Shown here one piece after another: positions 25,640-34,999 of a stretch of DNA of 64,000 bases (positions are counted from its first letter, which is position 1; each line of letters starts with the position of its first letter). Position numbers and translations under genes: made by a program. The stretch is from positions 48,232 to 112,231 of the forward strand of contig SCMT01000012.1 of NCBI GenBank assembly GCA_005502915.1, given 5' to 3'. The notes under the pieces were generated by a model. It saw nothing but the letters and a program-made list of their open reading frames with translations, was not told where the DNA came from and made no database searches. The stretch is from Lysobacteraceae bacterium 2PB. GTDB taxonomy: Bacteria > Pseudomonadota > Gammaproteobacteria > Xanthomonadales > Xanthomonadaceae.

Positions 25640-27922
25640 TCACCAGATATTCGATTCGGCTGAAATCACTTCCTGCCCTTCTAGACGCACCCCGAACCTC
25701 CGGTCGTAATGCCCCGCCAGCATCAGCCGCATGAACTGGTCGCCGTAGCGCTCGGGCTGGATCGGCTGCACCGCGCCGAGGGCGCGCAGCGCAGCGAAGG
25801 CGGCCTCGGGTAGCTGCACCAGATAGGGCTGCAGGCGACGAGCGATCACGCCGACCCGGGGCGCGGGATCGACCGCAAGCAGGTCCTCCAGGGCCCGACC
25901 TGCGGTCGGGCTGGGTACGACCCGGCCGTCAGCGTCCAGCTCGAACGGCACGATCACCGGCCGCTGGGTGTTCTCGATCATCCTGAACCTGGTGGCCAGG
26001 GTCTCGAACGGCAGGTTCCGGGGGCCGCAATCCTTCAGCAGTGCCATCAGGGATGCCTGATCGAGGCCCTTGTCGCCCTTCTGCCAGTACATCTCCAGAA
26101 AATAGTCGCGCACCGCATCCAGACCGAGCAGATCGTCGGCACGGCGGCGGGCGACGGCGCGGTACGCCTGCGCGTAGCGCGCCAACTCATGCGGCGGCTT
26201 GAAGTCCGGCGAAGCGAAGACCAGCACCTCGCTGTCGTCGCGCGAGCGTCGTCCTTCGCGATTGCACCGTCCGGCCGCCTGGGCGATCGCGTCCAGCCCG
26301 GCTTCCGCGCGCAGGACACAGGGAAAGTCCACGTCCACACCGGCCTCGATCAGCGAGGTGGAAACGACCCGGCAGGGTTCGCCCGCCGCGAGCCGGCGCC
26401 GGACCTCAGCCAGCACCGCGCTGCGATGGCGTGCGTGCATCAGGGTACTCAGGTGGATCGCGCCGGGCAATTCGGCGATACGGTCGTACAAGGCACGCGC
26501 ATGCCGGCGACTGTTGACGATGCAAAGCGCCTGCGGCCGTTCTCGCAGCAAGGTAGCGAGCGCTTCCTCGTCCTGCGCACCAATGTCGTGCACGCTGACC
26601 CGGGCCAGCCGGCGATACAGCGCGGGCGGATCGGGCACCAGTTCGCGCACGTCGGCGAAGCCGCCCTCGAATCCATCCTCGCGCCGCAGCGCGGGCTGGG
26701 TGGCGGTACACAGCACGATGCTGGTGCGATAGTTCAACGCCAGTTCGTCCAGCGCAGCCACGCAAGGTCGCAGCATGGCCGGCGGCAGCATCTGCGCCTC
26801 GTCGAGCACGACCACGCTGCCGGCGATGTTGTGCAGCTTGCGGCAGCGCGCCGGGCGGTCGGCGAACAGGCTTTCGAAGAACTGCACGGCGGTGGTGACG
26901 ACGATCGGCGCATCCCAGTTCTCCATCGCGCGGCGCAGCTTGTCGCGGGACTCCGCCGCCTGTCCGGCGTCGTCGGGCAGCGCACTGTGGTGTTCGAGCA
27001 CGGCCGCCTCACCCAAGTCGCCGAACGCACGGCGGAACACCGCCGCGTTCTGTTCGATGATGCTGGTGAAGGGAATGACGTAGATCACCCGGCGCAGGCC
27101 GTGTGCGATGGCATGTTCCAACGCGAACGCCATCGAGGTGAGGGTCTTGCCCCCGCCGGTCGGCACGGTCAGCGAAAACAGGCCCGGCGCATCCTCGGCG
27201 CGAGCGCGCACCGCGCCGAGGACCTCCTGGCGCATGCAATGCACTTCGCTGTCCCGACCGGAATCCCGCAACTGGGCCAGGTAGGCGTCGAGCCGCTCGC
27301 GCAGGGCCTCCAGCGACGGTGGCGGCGCGGCGTCTCGGGCTTCGCGCCCTTCAACACGGCGATAGAACGCATCGGTATCGAGGTAGTCGGCATCGACCAG
27401 CGTGGAAAACAGCATCCGTGTCAGGAACGCCAACTGGAAGCCGCCCCGCGCGGAGACCGGTTTCAACTGCAAGGCGGCGGCCTTCACGGCATCGGCAGGC
27501 GGCAGCGTGAGTTCTTTGCGCCAGGCCTCCTGCAACGAGGGCAGAGTCTTGGTCAGGCGGTCGGCCAACGCCGTGCGCCCGCCCTCGCCGCCGGCACCAT
27601 TGGCCAGACCGGCATGGTGCCCGGCGATGGTGTAGGCGATCAGGTAAGGCAATTGCCCGAGCGTCGCGTAATGCGCCAGCGTCTCCCGCGCACCGTGGGT
27701 CGCATGATCGACTTTGACGCCCTGCCCTTCGAGCCTCCGCTGGAAGTCGTCGGTGTATTTGCCGAGGTCATGCATCAACCCAGCGACTTCGGCCATGGCG
27801 CCTGCGCCAAAGACATCCGCAGATGCACGCGCTCTGCGGCCGACCTCGCCCAGATGCCCGGCCAGCGAGTGCCAGTCACCCTTGTCCCTGCGATCCGTGG
27901 AATGCGCGTAGAACCCCGGCAT
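25640..27922 (-). CDS. cas3: CRISPR-associated helicase-nuclease Cas3
   Basis: 760 residues. An HD nuclease domain comes first (HSLAGHLGEV, GLMHDLGKYTDDF, THGARET, IAGHHAG), then the superfamily 2 helicase: Walker A PTGGGKTLTS, Walker B VVVLDEAQM (DEAQ rather than DEAH), CTATQPAL and the motif VI region QAAGRCNREGR. Cas3 is recruited by Cascade and degrades target DNA. The ATG at 27922 has GGGAGGT upstream and precedes MPGFYAHSTD, the usual I-C start; the frame extends upstream without homology. It is the first gene of the seven-gene operon. Confidence 0.97.
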   Translation of the reverse strand: MPGFYAHSTDRRDKGDWHSLAGHLGEVGRRARASADVFGAGAMAEVAGLMHDLGKYTDDFQRRLEGQGVKVDHATHGARETLAHYATLGQLPYLIAYTIAGHHAGLANGAGGEGGRTALADRLTKTLPSLQEAWRKELTLPPADAVKAAALQLKPVSARGGFQLAFLTRMLFSTLVDADYLDTDAFYRRVEGREARDAAPPPSLEALRERLDAYLAQLRDSGRDSEVHCMRQEVLGAVRARAEDAPGLFSLTVPTGGGKTLTSMAFALEHAIAHGLRRVIYVIPFTSIIEQNAAVFRRAFGDLGEAAVLEHHSALPDDAGQAAESRDKLRRAMENWDAPIVVTTAVQFFESLFADRPARCRKLHNIAGSVVVLDEAQMLPPAMLRPCVAALDELALNYRTSIVLCTATQPALRREDGFEGGFADVRELVPDPPALYRRLARVSVHDIGAQDEEALATLLRERPQALCIVNSRRHARALYDRIAELPGAIHLSTLMHARHRSAVLAEVRRRLAAGEPCRVVSTSLIEAGVDVDFPCVLRAEAGLDAIAQAAGRCNREGRRSRDDSEVLVFASPDFKPPHELARYAQAYRAVARRRADDLLGLDAVRDYFLEMYWQKGDKGLDQASLMALLKDCGPRNLPFETLATRFRMIENTQRPVIVPFELDADGRVVPSPTAGRALEDLLAVDPAPRVGVIARRLQPYLVQLPEAAFAALRALGAVQPIQPERYGDQFMRLMLAGHYDRRFGVRLEGQEVISAESNIW

Positions 27923-27957
27923 GGCACCTCCCCTTGTGGCGACCATTCTTCCCTGTC

Positions 27958-28021
27958 CTGTCGAGACAGAGACTATATGGCGGAGAACGCTATGCGCAAC
28001 CTGTCTCATAGGATGAGACAG
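27958..28021 (-). promoter_or_regulatory. cas operon promoter with two operator-like inverted repeats
   Basis: In minus sense: -35 TTGCGC (27994-27999), 16-base spacer, -10 TATAGT (27972-27977). Directly upstream of the -35 lies CTGTCTCA-N5-TGAGACAG (28001-28021), a perfect 8-bp inverted repeat. A second, related site CTGTC-GA-GACAG (27958-27969) covers the expected start of transcription. The pair suggests control of cas expression by a dimeric regulator; none is encoded beside it. Confidence 0.6.
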
Positions 28022-28044
28022 ATGCGCCAACAACCATGCAAGAA

Positions 28045-28077
28045 ACAGGAAGCCCGCTTGGTTCGCGGGCTTCCTGT
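28045..28077 (-). terminator. Terminator between the rhs region and the cas operon
   Basis: ACAGGAAGCCCGC and GCGGGCTTCCTGT are perfect 13-bp inverted copies around a 7-base loop. On the minus strand TTTCTTG follows. It would stop transcripts coming from the rhs/immunity genes before the cas promoter. Confidence 0.65.
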
Positions 28078-28215
28078 GGATGTTGCTTACTATTTCCGTC
28101 ACCCAGCAATCACTTCATTTGGCAAGGCGGCCCGGGACACTCCCGGAGACGAGAGCTTCCGCGTTGGAACAGGGGATGCGGAATGCCCAGGGCCGCCTAT
28201 GGTTGCAACTATAGA

Positions 28216-28308
28216 CAAGGTGTTGCGCAGGCGCCCCAGCGCGTCGTACTCGTGGCGGGCCTTGCGGCCCAGCCGATCGGTCTCCCGTGTCAAGCTGTCT
28301 TCGGCATT
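28216..28308 (-). pseudogene. Orphan fragment of Rhs core
   Basis: About 31 codons read NAEDSLTRETDRLGRKARHE... ending LGRLRNTL, nearly the same as DAEDNLTLETDRLGRKTRHE... in the core of the big Rhs protein (about 31968-32060). The match breaks off abruptly at both sides; downstream sequence is unrelated. It is a scrap left by recombination between rhs modules and has no function as a gene. Confidence 0.75.
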
Positions 28309-28391
28309 ATGAATTCCCGGGGGTCGGAATGCGGCGGCATCCGCCATGCGGGTGCCGCCCTACGATTACGTCTTACGGCCTTGCCTCTTTA

Positions 28392-28763
28392 CTACTTGAT
28401 TCTATAGACCGTGAGCAACTTCAAAGTCGACTCCTCAAGATAGTAGCAATAGGTTGCACTCACCACTTCCTGGGAGAGAACGGAATAGCACGCTTCCCAA
28501 TAAATTTTCTCTCGTAGCGCCGAACGAACCCTTTCGGCGTGCGGGCTGGTGACGGATTTGGCCATAGCTCTTTGCTCACCAAACGCCATCAAATTTATTG
28601 AAGCAAGAGAATACTGACTCAGATCAACTCCATCGCTACTGGCGAACTTCATTGACGCTTCTGCTGCAACGATGGCTCGCATCATCGGTCTTTTCGCATC
28701 ATCGGCAGCGCAAGAAGAAATCATCGCTATTGAAAATAAAAAAATTACGTATCGATTTTTCAC
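28392..28763 (-). CDS. Lipoprotein, candidate immunity protein of the orphan Rhs tip
   Basis: 123 residues starting at GTG 28763. Signal sequence YVIFLFSIAMISSC with a lipobox Cys near residue 18, so it is probably an outer- or inner-membrane lipoprotein facing the periplasm. It is a paralogue of 29289-29657: both carry VDL-x-x-YSL, then IYWEACY or RYWEACY, then ATYCYYxE and a Tyr-rich end. Its GTGA start overlaps the stop of the degenerate toxin tip by four bases, exactly as expected for a toxin/immunity pair. GC content is clearly below that of the Rhs core. No other family recognised. The gene is intact although its toxin partner is broken. Confidence 0.7.
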   Translation of the reverse strand: MKNRYVIFLFSIAMISSCAADDAKRPMMRAIVAAEASMKFASSDGVDLSQYSLASINLMAFGEQRAMAKSVTSPHAERVRSALREKIYWEACYSVLSQEVVSATYCYYLEESTLKLLTVYRIK

Positions 28764-29230
28764 TTCAACCTCCCTCGATTAATTGTGCCGACAGGACTGT
28801 TTGCCGTATATGAAATCAACCAACCTTCCGGGGTTGCCAAGAATCCCATGAAATTTTGATCACCGGTGTTTTTCGCACCAAGATTCGTAAACCACTGATC
28901 ATTAGTGCTGAAAATTTCTGCGTCACTATCACGTAGTCCGTCTGGCGCGCCATGTGTATGCCACCATGCCGCCGGTCTAGCGCATCGCGGGCACCGCCTA
29001 TATCCCGGGGGACATATGGTTGACTTCCACTACGTCTCCTTCGCAAGGAAGAACTTTCCAGTGAAGTTGTCTTGGCAAACAAGGCCGCAAACCTCCTTGT
29101 CGATCTCTCGGGAACGATCGAGCACTTGCACTAAAATGCTGCGGACAGCTTCTTCATGGGTGTCGAATCGCTGCTTTAAAAAAATTTGCGCTTGCATGGC
29201 GCACGCTAAAAATGGCTGCCGAGCTGACGC
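28760..29230 (-). pseudogene. Orphan Rhs C-terminal toxin tip, interrupted by an in-frame stop
   Basis: Reading from 29230 leftwards, the frame gives FDTHEEAVRSILVQVLDRS, EVCGLVCQDNFTGKFFLAKET, then a TAG (29030-29032), and in the same frame CPRCARPAAWWHTHGAPDG, IFSTND and a tail ending TINRGRLK. This aligns along its length with the last 135 residues of the intact Rhs protein (FDSLTTAARTVLAAVY, EICGQLC, CPPCSVSVAFWHTHGAPDG, QINHGRL). The JAMM-like Glu, HTH and S-x-x-D residues are kept. There is no Rhs core or start codon upstream, only a TGA at 29231. One in-frame TAG separates an otherwise conserved frame, so decay is recent or the stop is a sequencing error. Confidence 0.8.
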
Positions 29231-29288
29231 TCAGCAGCCTTCAATTTCCGCATAATCTACGGAAGAAAATCCACAATTACTCGCTAAA

Positions 29289-29657
29289 TTACTTGACAGT
29301 GTATTTCGACAAGTAATTCATACTGCCACTCTCGAAGTAGTAGCAGTAGGTGGCACCAAGCGCCATATCAGACGTTATCAAATAGCACGCCTCCCAGTAC
29401 CTTTTCCCCCTCAGCTCATCTCTAACAGATGAAGTATATGGGTCTTTTGCAAGATCATTTGCGGCACTCATTCGGCCATTCCTTAAAAGCCGAACCGATT
29501 GAAGAGAGTACTTCTCAAGATCGACGGAGCTGGACTTTGCCATATCAAAAGCCTTGCCAGCTACAACCACAATCTCTTGCGGCTCTTCCTCGACGGCACT
29601 AACACACCCAGAAGAGAGCATCATTAGAAAAATCGCTACGCTAGTCGCCGCCCTCAT
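29289..29657 (-). CDS. Lipoprotein, candidate immunity protein of the Rhs toxin
   Basis: 122 residues. Signal sequence RAATSVAIFLMMLSSGC with lipobox LSSGC near residue 18. The mature part has a short linker, then VDLEKYSLQSVRLL, DPYTSSVRDELRGKRYWEACY and GATYCYYFESGSMNYL. Its ATG shares one base with the rhs stop (TAATG) and has GGGAGG before it, so it is translationally coupled to the toxin gene, the standard position for an Rhs immunity gene. A lipoprotein immunity protein implies that the toxin is neutralised in the periplasm or at the outer membrane (inference). Paralogue of 28392-28763. Confidence 0.75.
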   Translation of the reverse strand: MRAATSVAIFLMMLSSGCVSAVEEEPQEIVVVAGKAFDMAKSSSVDLEKYSLQSVRLLRNGRMSAANDLAKDPYTSSVRDELRGKRYWEACYLITSDMALGATYCYYFESGSMNYLSKYTVK

Positions 29658-32600
29658 TAGAGCCTCCCATGATTAATTTGCCCGACCTGAGTACCGTACA
29701 TGTAGCTCACCAAAAAACCTTTTGGTGTTCCGAGAAAACCCATGTACCTATCATTTTCAGTTATGCCAGCAGCCCAATTTACGGCAGCAACATCACTCTT
29801 TTCCTCACCGCTGCTGAACACCTCAGAGTAATCTCCATCTGGCGCACCGTGCGTGTGCCAAAAAGCGACAGAAACCGAGCACGGAGGACAATCTTTGTCC
29901 CAAGGATTACATGACGTGGCATCACCAAGCGTGGCATCGCCTATAAAAACCTTGCCAGTTTTTTTATCTCGGCATAGTTGACCACATATTTCAATGTTTT
30001 TGTCTCTTGAACGAATATAGACCGCTGCCAAGACTGTCCTGGCAGCTGTTGTCAAACTGTCAAATCTTCTCCTATCTGGCGCACAGAGCTCACATCTATC
30101 CGCTGTCACATGAACACCCACACCATCTTCCGGACTTAAACCCAGTCTATCAATAGAAATCACCGGCCTGCTTTCAGCATAATCGTACGTTGCCAAACCA
30201 CCACTCAATCCGATCGGGTCACTCTGTATGTAGCGGCCAGCACCCGAATCATAGTCTCGGAAATAGTTGTAACTCATCCCAGTCGCGCTGTCATACCGTT
30301 GACCCGGGAAGCGCATGTCAAACTCGAACGTCGTGCCATCGCCATCCGCATCCTGATTCGGAGCGCTGTCACCGAAGGCTTCGCCCTCCAGACTCCAGGT
30401 CCACACGGCGACATTGCGCGCCGGATCGGTGACCACGCGCGGCGTGCCGAGCGCATCGGCTTCGATGTAGTACAGCTTCTGGTTCGCGCCCGCGCCGACC
30501 AACAGGCCGACCGGGAGGTCGTCCATCCAGATCGCCTGCTGGATCGGCTGGCCGTTGCTGTCGTAGTCGCCGATCCATTTGCCGTCGTCATCGTACAGCG
30601 TGGTGATCGACTGACTACCGCCGCTGCGGTACACCCGTTCGCCCTTGCCGTTGTACAGGTAGTCCATGGCGACGACGCCATCGTGCCTGACCTGGCGCAT
30701 GCGGCCGGCATCGTCGTACGCGAACTCGCGCTCGACCTGCGCCAGAGAATGCACGCCGCCGTCGGTGGAAGCACCGCCTACCGACTCTGTCTCGCCCGGA
30801 GGTGGATCAATCGGAATCGGGCCCGGATCGCCGGGCCCCGGGTTCTCTTCCATGCAATCGCCACACCCACCCGGCGGTGTGCCCTGACTTCCCGTACCGA
30901 TACGCGTGGTGTTACCCGCGACATCGTACTGACGTGCGACGCCGGCCACACTCGCCAACCAGTGCCTCCCCGACACATAAGCGTAATCCTGGCCGGCCGT
31001 GCCGTCTGTGCGCCGAGAGCGGTTGCCGGTCTTGTCGTAGGCGTAAGCCTGCAGCACCGCATCCGTGGCGCCATCGCGCACTTCGGTCAGACGATTCAAG
31101 CCGTCGTAGCGGTACTTGCGACGAGCCGGATCGACCTGGTTCGCACGACGCAGCGATTCGAGGTTGCCCGCCGCGTCGAACCAGTAGCCGATGCTGAGCC
31201 CCCCTGGCCCGCTGGTCTCGATGAAACCGGGCTGGTAGTTCTGGTTGCGCGAGCGGCGCATGACGCGGCCATTGCCATAGGTCCACTGGCTGACCGGGCC
31301 GAACGGGTAGTACACCGCGCCGGAGAGCAGTGTCTGTACCTGGCCGTTCGCCAGGGTGACCGTGATCGAACTGACTTGCCGCAGGTTGTTGCGGTTGATG
31401 TTCGTCTTGGCACCGTCGGGATACGTCAGTCCGTAAAGGTGTCCATCGGCGGGACGCGGACGCAGCAGGTAACCGTTACCGACCGCGCCCGGATATGCGC
31501 GCTGGTAGGCCAGCACGAAGGTGCGGCCCTGCGTCGACTGCAGGCTGCGCGTGAGGTAGCCGAACCGGTCGTAGCAGTACAGCGTGCTGCCGCTGGCATC
31601 GTTCATGCGCGCGAGGCGGCCCAGATGGAAGCGTTCGATGGCCGGGCATTCGGCAGGGGACGTATCGTAGACGAAACCAGTGTTGCGGCTGTTGTCCGGA
31701 TAGGCCACCGAGGTGATGCGGTTGAGCACGTCATAGCCGTATGTGGCGGTGATGCCACGGGCATCCGTGCGGGTCTTGAGGTTGCCCGCTTCGTCGTAGG
31801 TCGTGGTGGCCACACCCGTGTCCGGGCTTTCCTGCCTCACCAGATCACCGAAGCCGTTGTATTGGTAGCTGGTCGGCAGGCCATTGGGATCCAGCACCTG
31901 CGTCACCCGGTCCTGCGCGTCGTACTGGAACTGCGTGCTGGCAGCCACGCCATCCACGTCCTGTAGCGTGTTGCGCAGGCGCCCCAGCGCGTCGTACTCG
32001 TGCCGCGTCTTGCGGCCCAATCGGTCGGTCTCCAGCGTCAGGTTGTCTTCGGCGTCATACAGAAACGTCGACGCACGGTTCTGGGCATCCAGTTGCTGAT
32101 GCAGATTGCCCAGCATGTCGTAGGTGCGCGACAACGTGCGCAGCAGGCTGCCGCTCGCGTCCTGCACGTCCTCGCGAACACGCTCGCCTGCGGCATTGAG
32201 GACAAAGCGCATCCGGTTGTCATTGCTGTCGACGATACCGGTGAGACGCTGCACTGCGTCATACTCGTAACGCGTGATCACACCGTCGGGTAGGCGGACC
32301 TCCTGCACGGCGCCGACCGCGTTGTAGGCGATGCGGGTGACTTGGTCGTCGGACTCGACTTCATTGTCCGCACCGCGCACCTTGCGGGTCAGCACGCGAC
32401 CGTGCGGGTCGTACTCGATATCGGTCTGCACGCCGTTGATGTCACGGATGGACTGGACACGCCCCATGCCGTCATGGCGAAGGACTTCCGCCGTCTGACC
32501 CAAGGCGTTCGTCGTCTTCCACAGGTCGCCCTTGCGGTAGGCGCACGCGGTCGGACTGGTCGCACAACCGGCATCATCCGCCATGCGGTAGGTGAAATGG

Positions 32601-34714
32601 GTGGTATCGGCAGTCCCGATGCGCGGGCCATCCACTGCGATGGTCAGGCCCACCATCGGACAGGTGCCCGCGCTTACATCCGATGCTTCGCAATACCGAA
32701 TGAACGCGCTGCGCGAGGCGCCTGTTGCGGGGTCAAGCATCCTGCTTGAAGCAACCTGGCCACGACTGTTGTAGGTCCACTGACTCTGCGCCACGAGCGC
32801 ACCGGTACGATCCTTGACGCGCTGCTCGGTGACCAGACCCGTCACTGGATCGTGATCGAACTCCTCGCTGCGTTGCTCGTTGGTCCCGACCGCCAGCGTC
32901 ACCGAGGTGCGATGCGCACCTGTGTAGCCGTACTCGGTGACGATGCCGCGACGGTCGGTACTGCGGATCAACTGCCCACTTGTATTGTACTCCGAGCCGT
33001 CCTGCCCACTCTGCCCAGCACTCTGGATGCTGGTGACGCGGCGATACAACCCGGGCTGCATGGTGTACTGCAACTGCTCCCCCGTCTCGTTGAGGAATGT
33101 CGCCTGGGTCTCGCTGCCGTAAGACACCGTTGTGACGTTATTGGGACTACCAAAGACGCGGCTCTCCAGCACACGGCCGCGCGCGTCGTACTTGAAAGAT
33201 GCATAGCGAACATTGCCCTCGATACTGATCCCGGTCAGATGGTGTCGCTGGCTGGCATCGCCGATCAATCCGGGCTCGGCATAGTGATAGCGCCGGATTC
33301 GCTCATCGGGGTAGACCACTGCCGTCAGGTTGTTGTTGGCATCATGGGTGTAGTACACCGACGAGCCATCAGGCAACTGGATCGATTTGAGCAGCTTTGC
33401 AGCGTCGTACTGGAAGCGCAGCATGCGCCCCTGCCCATCGGTCGCCGTTGCCAGCAGGCCGTTGGCGTAACCGAGCGTCACGTCCAGGCGAGGATCGGAC
33501 GGATGAATGACCTTCAGCAGCCGGCCATTGACATCGTATTCGCGCTGTTCGCCATCCGGCTGCCGCAAGCGCCAGCGGACCGTTCCAGAAGAGAAGGTTT
33601 CCAGTACCTTGCCGGTTGAGTTCTCGCCGCGAAGCTTGCTGAACGACATGCCGACGAAACTTTCATACACGCCGGTTTCATCGATCAGACCTGCAGGATT
33701 TGTCGTGCCCGGAATACCCTGTATACGATCGTCGTAGGAGTGACTCCACCCAATTGCCGAACCGATGTTGTTCCGGAACTGATGCGTTGCGTGGTAATAG
33801 CGAGTGAACGTTCTCCCGGCGAACTGGAAGTCCGGTTCCTGCCGCGCCTTGTCGCCCGTCGTCGGATAGCAAGGATCATTGCTTCGCTTGCCCGGGCAGC
33901 TTTTCACCTGCTGAACGGGGCCAGTGATGACCGCGCCACCGGTGTACTTGCACAGCACGGGCAATGTCAGATCATTGTTCCCGTCGTTCGGCGTGCCGTC
34001 TTCAAGCTTGCTCCAGCCAGTGCCGCTGGGACAGACGAACCCGGCTTCCATCTGGATCTGAATCGTAGTCTGACCGGGTGTTCCATTGCAGTCGTAGCTG
34101 ACGGTGTAGTTGCGGTTTCCATAGACGACCGTGCCATACGAGATGGTGAAAGGTACGTCGCCGATGACTTCCTTGTAAGGATCAGGGCGATTGATTGAAG
34201 CCTGGACCGGCTGCCCCACCGTGCAGCCGGGATGCTTGTTCACGATCTGGGAGTGGAGGATTGATTTCACCTGCTCCTCGTCGGAGCACCAATGACTCTT
34301 CCCTGGATTGACGTCGCTTCCCTTCGTGCAACCGCTGAGGTCATACCCGGCACTGACGACAGGATAGAAGCTCGGCGTCGAGAGCGTCGCCGCCGGCTGA
34401 TCCTTGACACCGTAGCGGTACTCGGCACGCCCCGTATTGGGAACCTGCAGGACATTCGGCGCCATGGGCTCAAGCAAATTCGCGATGGCTGCATTCACAG
34501 GTGCGGAGCGCATGGCCTGTTCGGCCTTGTCGAGCGAATCGAAAGTACAGTCCTGCCCGTAGCAGAATTCAGGCGGCGCAGGAGACGACACCTGGGCATA
34601 GACCACTGCTCCGGCACCGATTGCAAGCAGAAGGGCGGCGGATGCGCCACCCCATCGCCATGCCCGAGGTGTGACGCGACCGCTCAGGTCGGCACGCTTC
34701 TGTCTTTGAGTCAT
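29657..34714 (-). CDS. Rhs polymorphic toxin with JAMM-like (DUF4329-type) C-terminal domain
   Basis: 1685 residues. A single membrane/signal segment (WGGASAALLLAIGAGAVVYAQ, about 20-40) indicates Sec export; no PAAR domain is present, so it is not a typical type VI effector. Residues 40-330 are a Cys-containing N-terminal region, then a DUF6531-like entry (FTRYYHATHQFRNNIG), about 1100 residues of YD repeats (YDALGRL, YDAVQRLTG), and the Rhs core end GAGRYIQSDPIGL ... ISIDRLGL. The variable tip, about 159 residues, has EICGQLC, AFWHTHG and FSSGEEKSD: the Glu, HxH and acidic arrangement of JAMM/DUF4329 metallopeptidases. GC drops sharply at the tip (29660-30190). It is followed directly by the immunity candidate. 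Confidence 0.9.
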   Translation of the reverse strand: MTQRQKRADLSGRVTPRAWRWGGASAALLLAIGAGAVVYAQVSSPAPPEFCYGQDCTFDSLDKAEQAMRSAPVNAAIANLLEPMAPNVLQVPNTGRAEYRYGVKDQPAATLSTPSFYPVVSAGYDLSGCTKGSDVNPGKSHWCSDEEQVKSILHSQIVNKHPGCTVGQPVQASINRPDPYKEVIGDVPFTISYGTVVYGNRNYTVSYDCNGTPGQTTIQIQMEAGFVCPSGTGWSKLEDGTPNDGNNDLTLPVLCKYTGGAVITGPVQQVKSCPGKRSNDPCYPTTGDKARQEPDFQFAGRTFTRYYHATHQFRNNIGSAIGWSHSYDDRIQGIPGTTNPAGLIDETGVYESFVGMSFSKLRGENSTGKVLETFSSGTVRWRLRQPDGEQREYDVNGRLLKVIHPSDPRLDVTLGYANGLLATATDGQGRMLRFQYDAAKLLKSIQLPDGSSVYYTHDANNNLTAVVYPDERIRRYHYAEPGLIGDASQRHHLTGISIEGNVRYASFKYDARGRVLESRVFGSPNNVTTVSYGSETQATFLNETGEQLQYTMQPGLYRRVTSIQSAGQSGQDGSEYNTSGQLIRSTDRRGIVTEYGYTGAHRTSVTLAVGTNEQRSEEFDHDPVTGLVTEQRVKDRTGALVAQSQWTYNSRGQVASSRMLDPATGASRSAFIRYCEASDVSAGTCPMVGLTIAVDGPRIGTADTTHFTYRMADDAGCATSPTACAYRKGDLWKTTNALGQTAEVLRHDGMGRVQSIRDINGVQTDIEYDPHGRVLTRKVRGADNEVESDDQVTRIAYNAVGAVQEVRLPDGVITRYEYDAVQRLTGIVDSNDNRMRFVLNAAGERVREDVQDASGSLLRTLSRTYDMLGNLHQQLDAQNRASTFLYDAEDNLTLETDRLGRKTRHEYDALGRLRNTLQDVDGVAASTQFQYDAQDRVTQVLDPNGLPTSYQYNGFGDLVRQESPDTGVATTTYDEAGNLKTRTDARGITATYGYDVLNRITSVAYPDNSRNTGFVYDTSPAECPAIERFHLGRLARMNDASGSTLYCYDRFGYLTRSLQSTQGRTFVLAYQRAYPGAVGNGYLLRPRPADGHLYGLTYPDGAKTNINRNNLRQVSSITVTLANGQVQTLLSGAVYYPFGPVSQWTYGNGRVMRRSRNQNYQPGFIETSGPGGLSIGYWFDAAGNLESLRRANQVDPARRKYRYDGLNRLTEVRDGATDAVLQAYAYDKTGNRSRRTDGTAGQDYAYVSGRHWLASVAGVARQYDVAGNTTRIGTGSQGTPPGGCGDCMEENPGPGDPGPIPIDPPPGETESVGGASTDGGVHSLAQVEREFAYDDAGRMRQVRHDGVVAMDYLYNGKGERVYRSGGSQSITTLYDDDGKWIGDYDSNGQPIQQAIWMDDLPVGLLVGAGANQKLYYIEADALGTPRVVTDPARNVAVWTWSLEGEAFGDSAPNQDADGDGTTFEFDMRFPGQRYDSATGMSYNYFRDYDSGAGRYIQSDPIGLSGGLATYDYAESRPVISIDRLGLSPEDGVGVHVTADRCELCAPDRRRFDSLTTAARTVLAAVYIRSRDKNIEICGQLCRDKKTGKVFIGDATLGDATSCNPWDKDCPPCSVSVAFWHTHGAPDGDYSEVFSSGEEKSDVAAVNWAAGITENDRYMGFLGTPKGFLVSYMYGTQVGQINHGRL

Positions 34715-34999
34715 TGTGTATTCCCTGTTATGCGATCAACTCACCATGCGATCAACCGGCGTAGACACGCACGTCGACCCACTGATCAGGCTCGCGATTC
34801 CGAAGCCCGCCTGTATACCATTCATTCGCCGAAAATCAATTCGCCGGCAAGTAACGCCCGTGCCGGTCGAGGCAATGCTGTAGCGACCAGTCACCAAGTC
34901 TCGCAGTCGCCCGACTCATCTGTTGAGACATCCGCGGACCAGTTCCTCCGTCACTCCTTTCCAACGTGGATGACGCCGATTCGGTGTTAGCGCTCCTTT

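Noticed and set aside
26189..28312. A 707-codon open frame on the plus strand
   Set aside because: Antisense shadow of cas3; no domain features.
28816..29082. 88-codon minus-strand frame in the orphan tip region
   Set aside because: The frame shifted by one base matches the Rhs toxin tip (HTHGAPDG and others), so this frame is the shadow.
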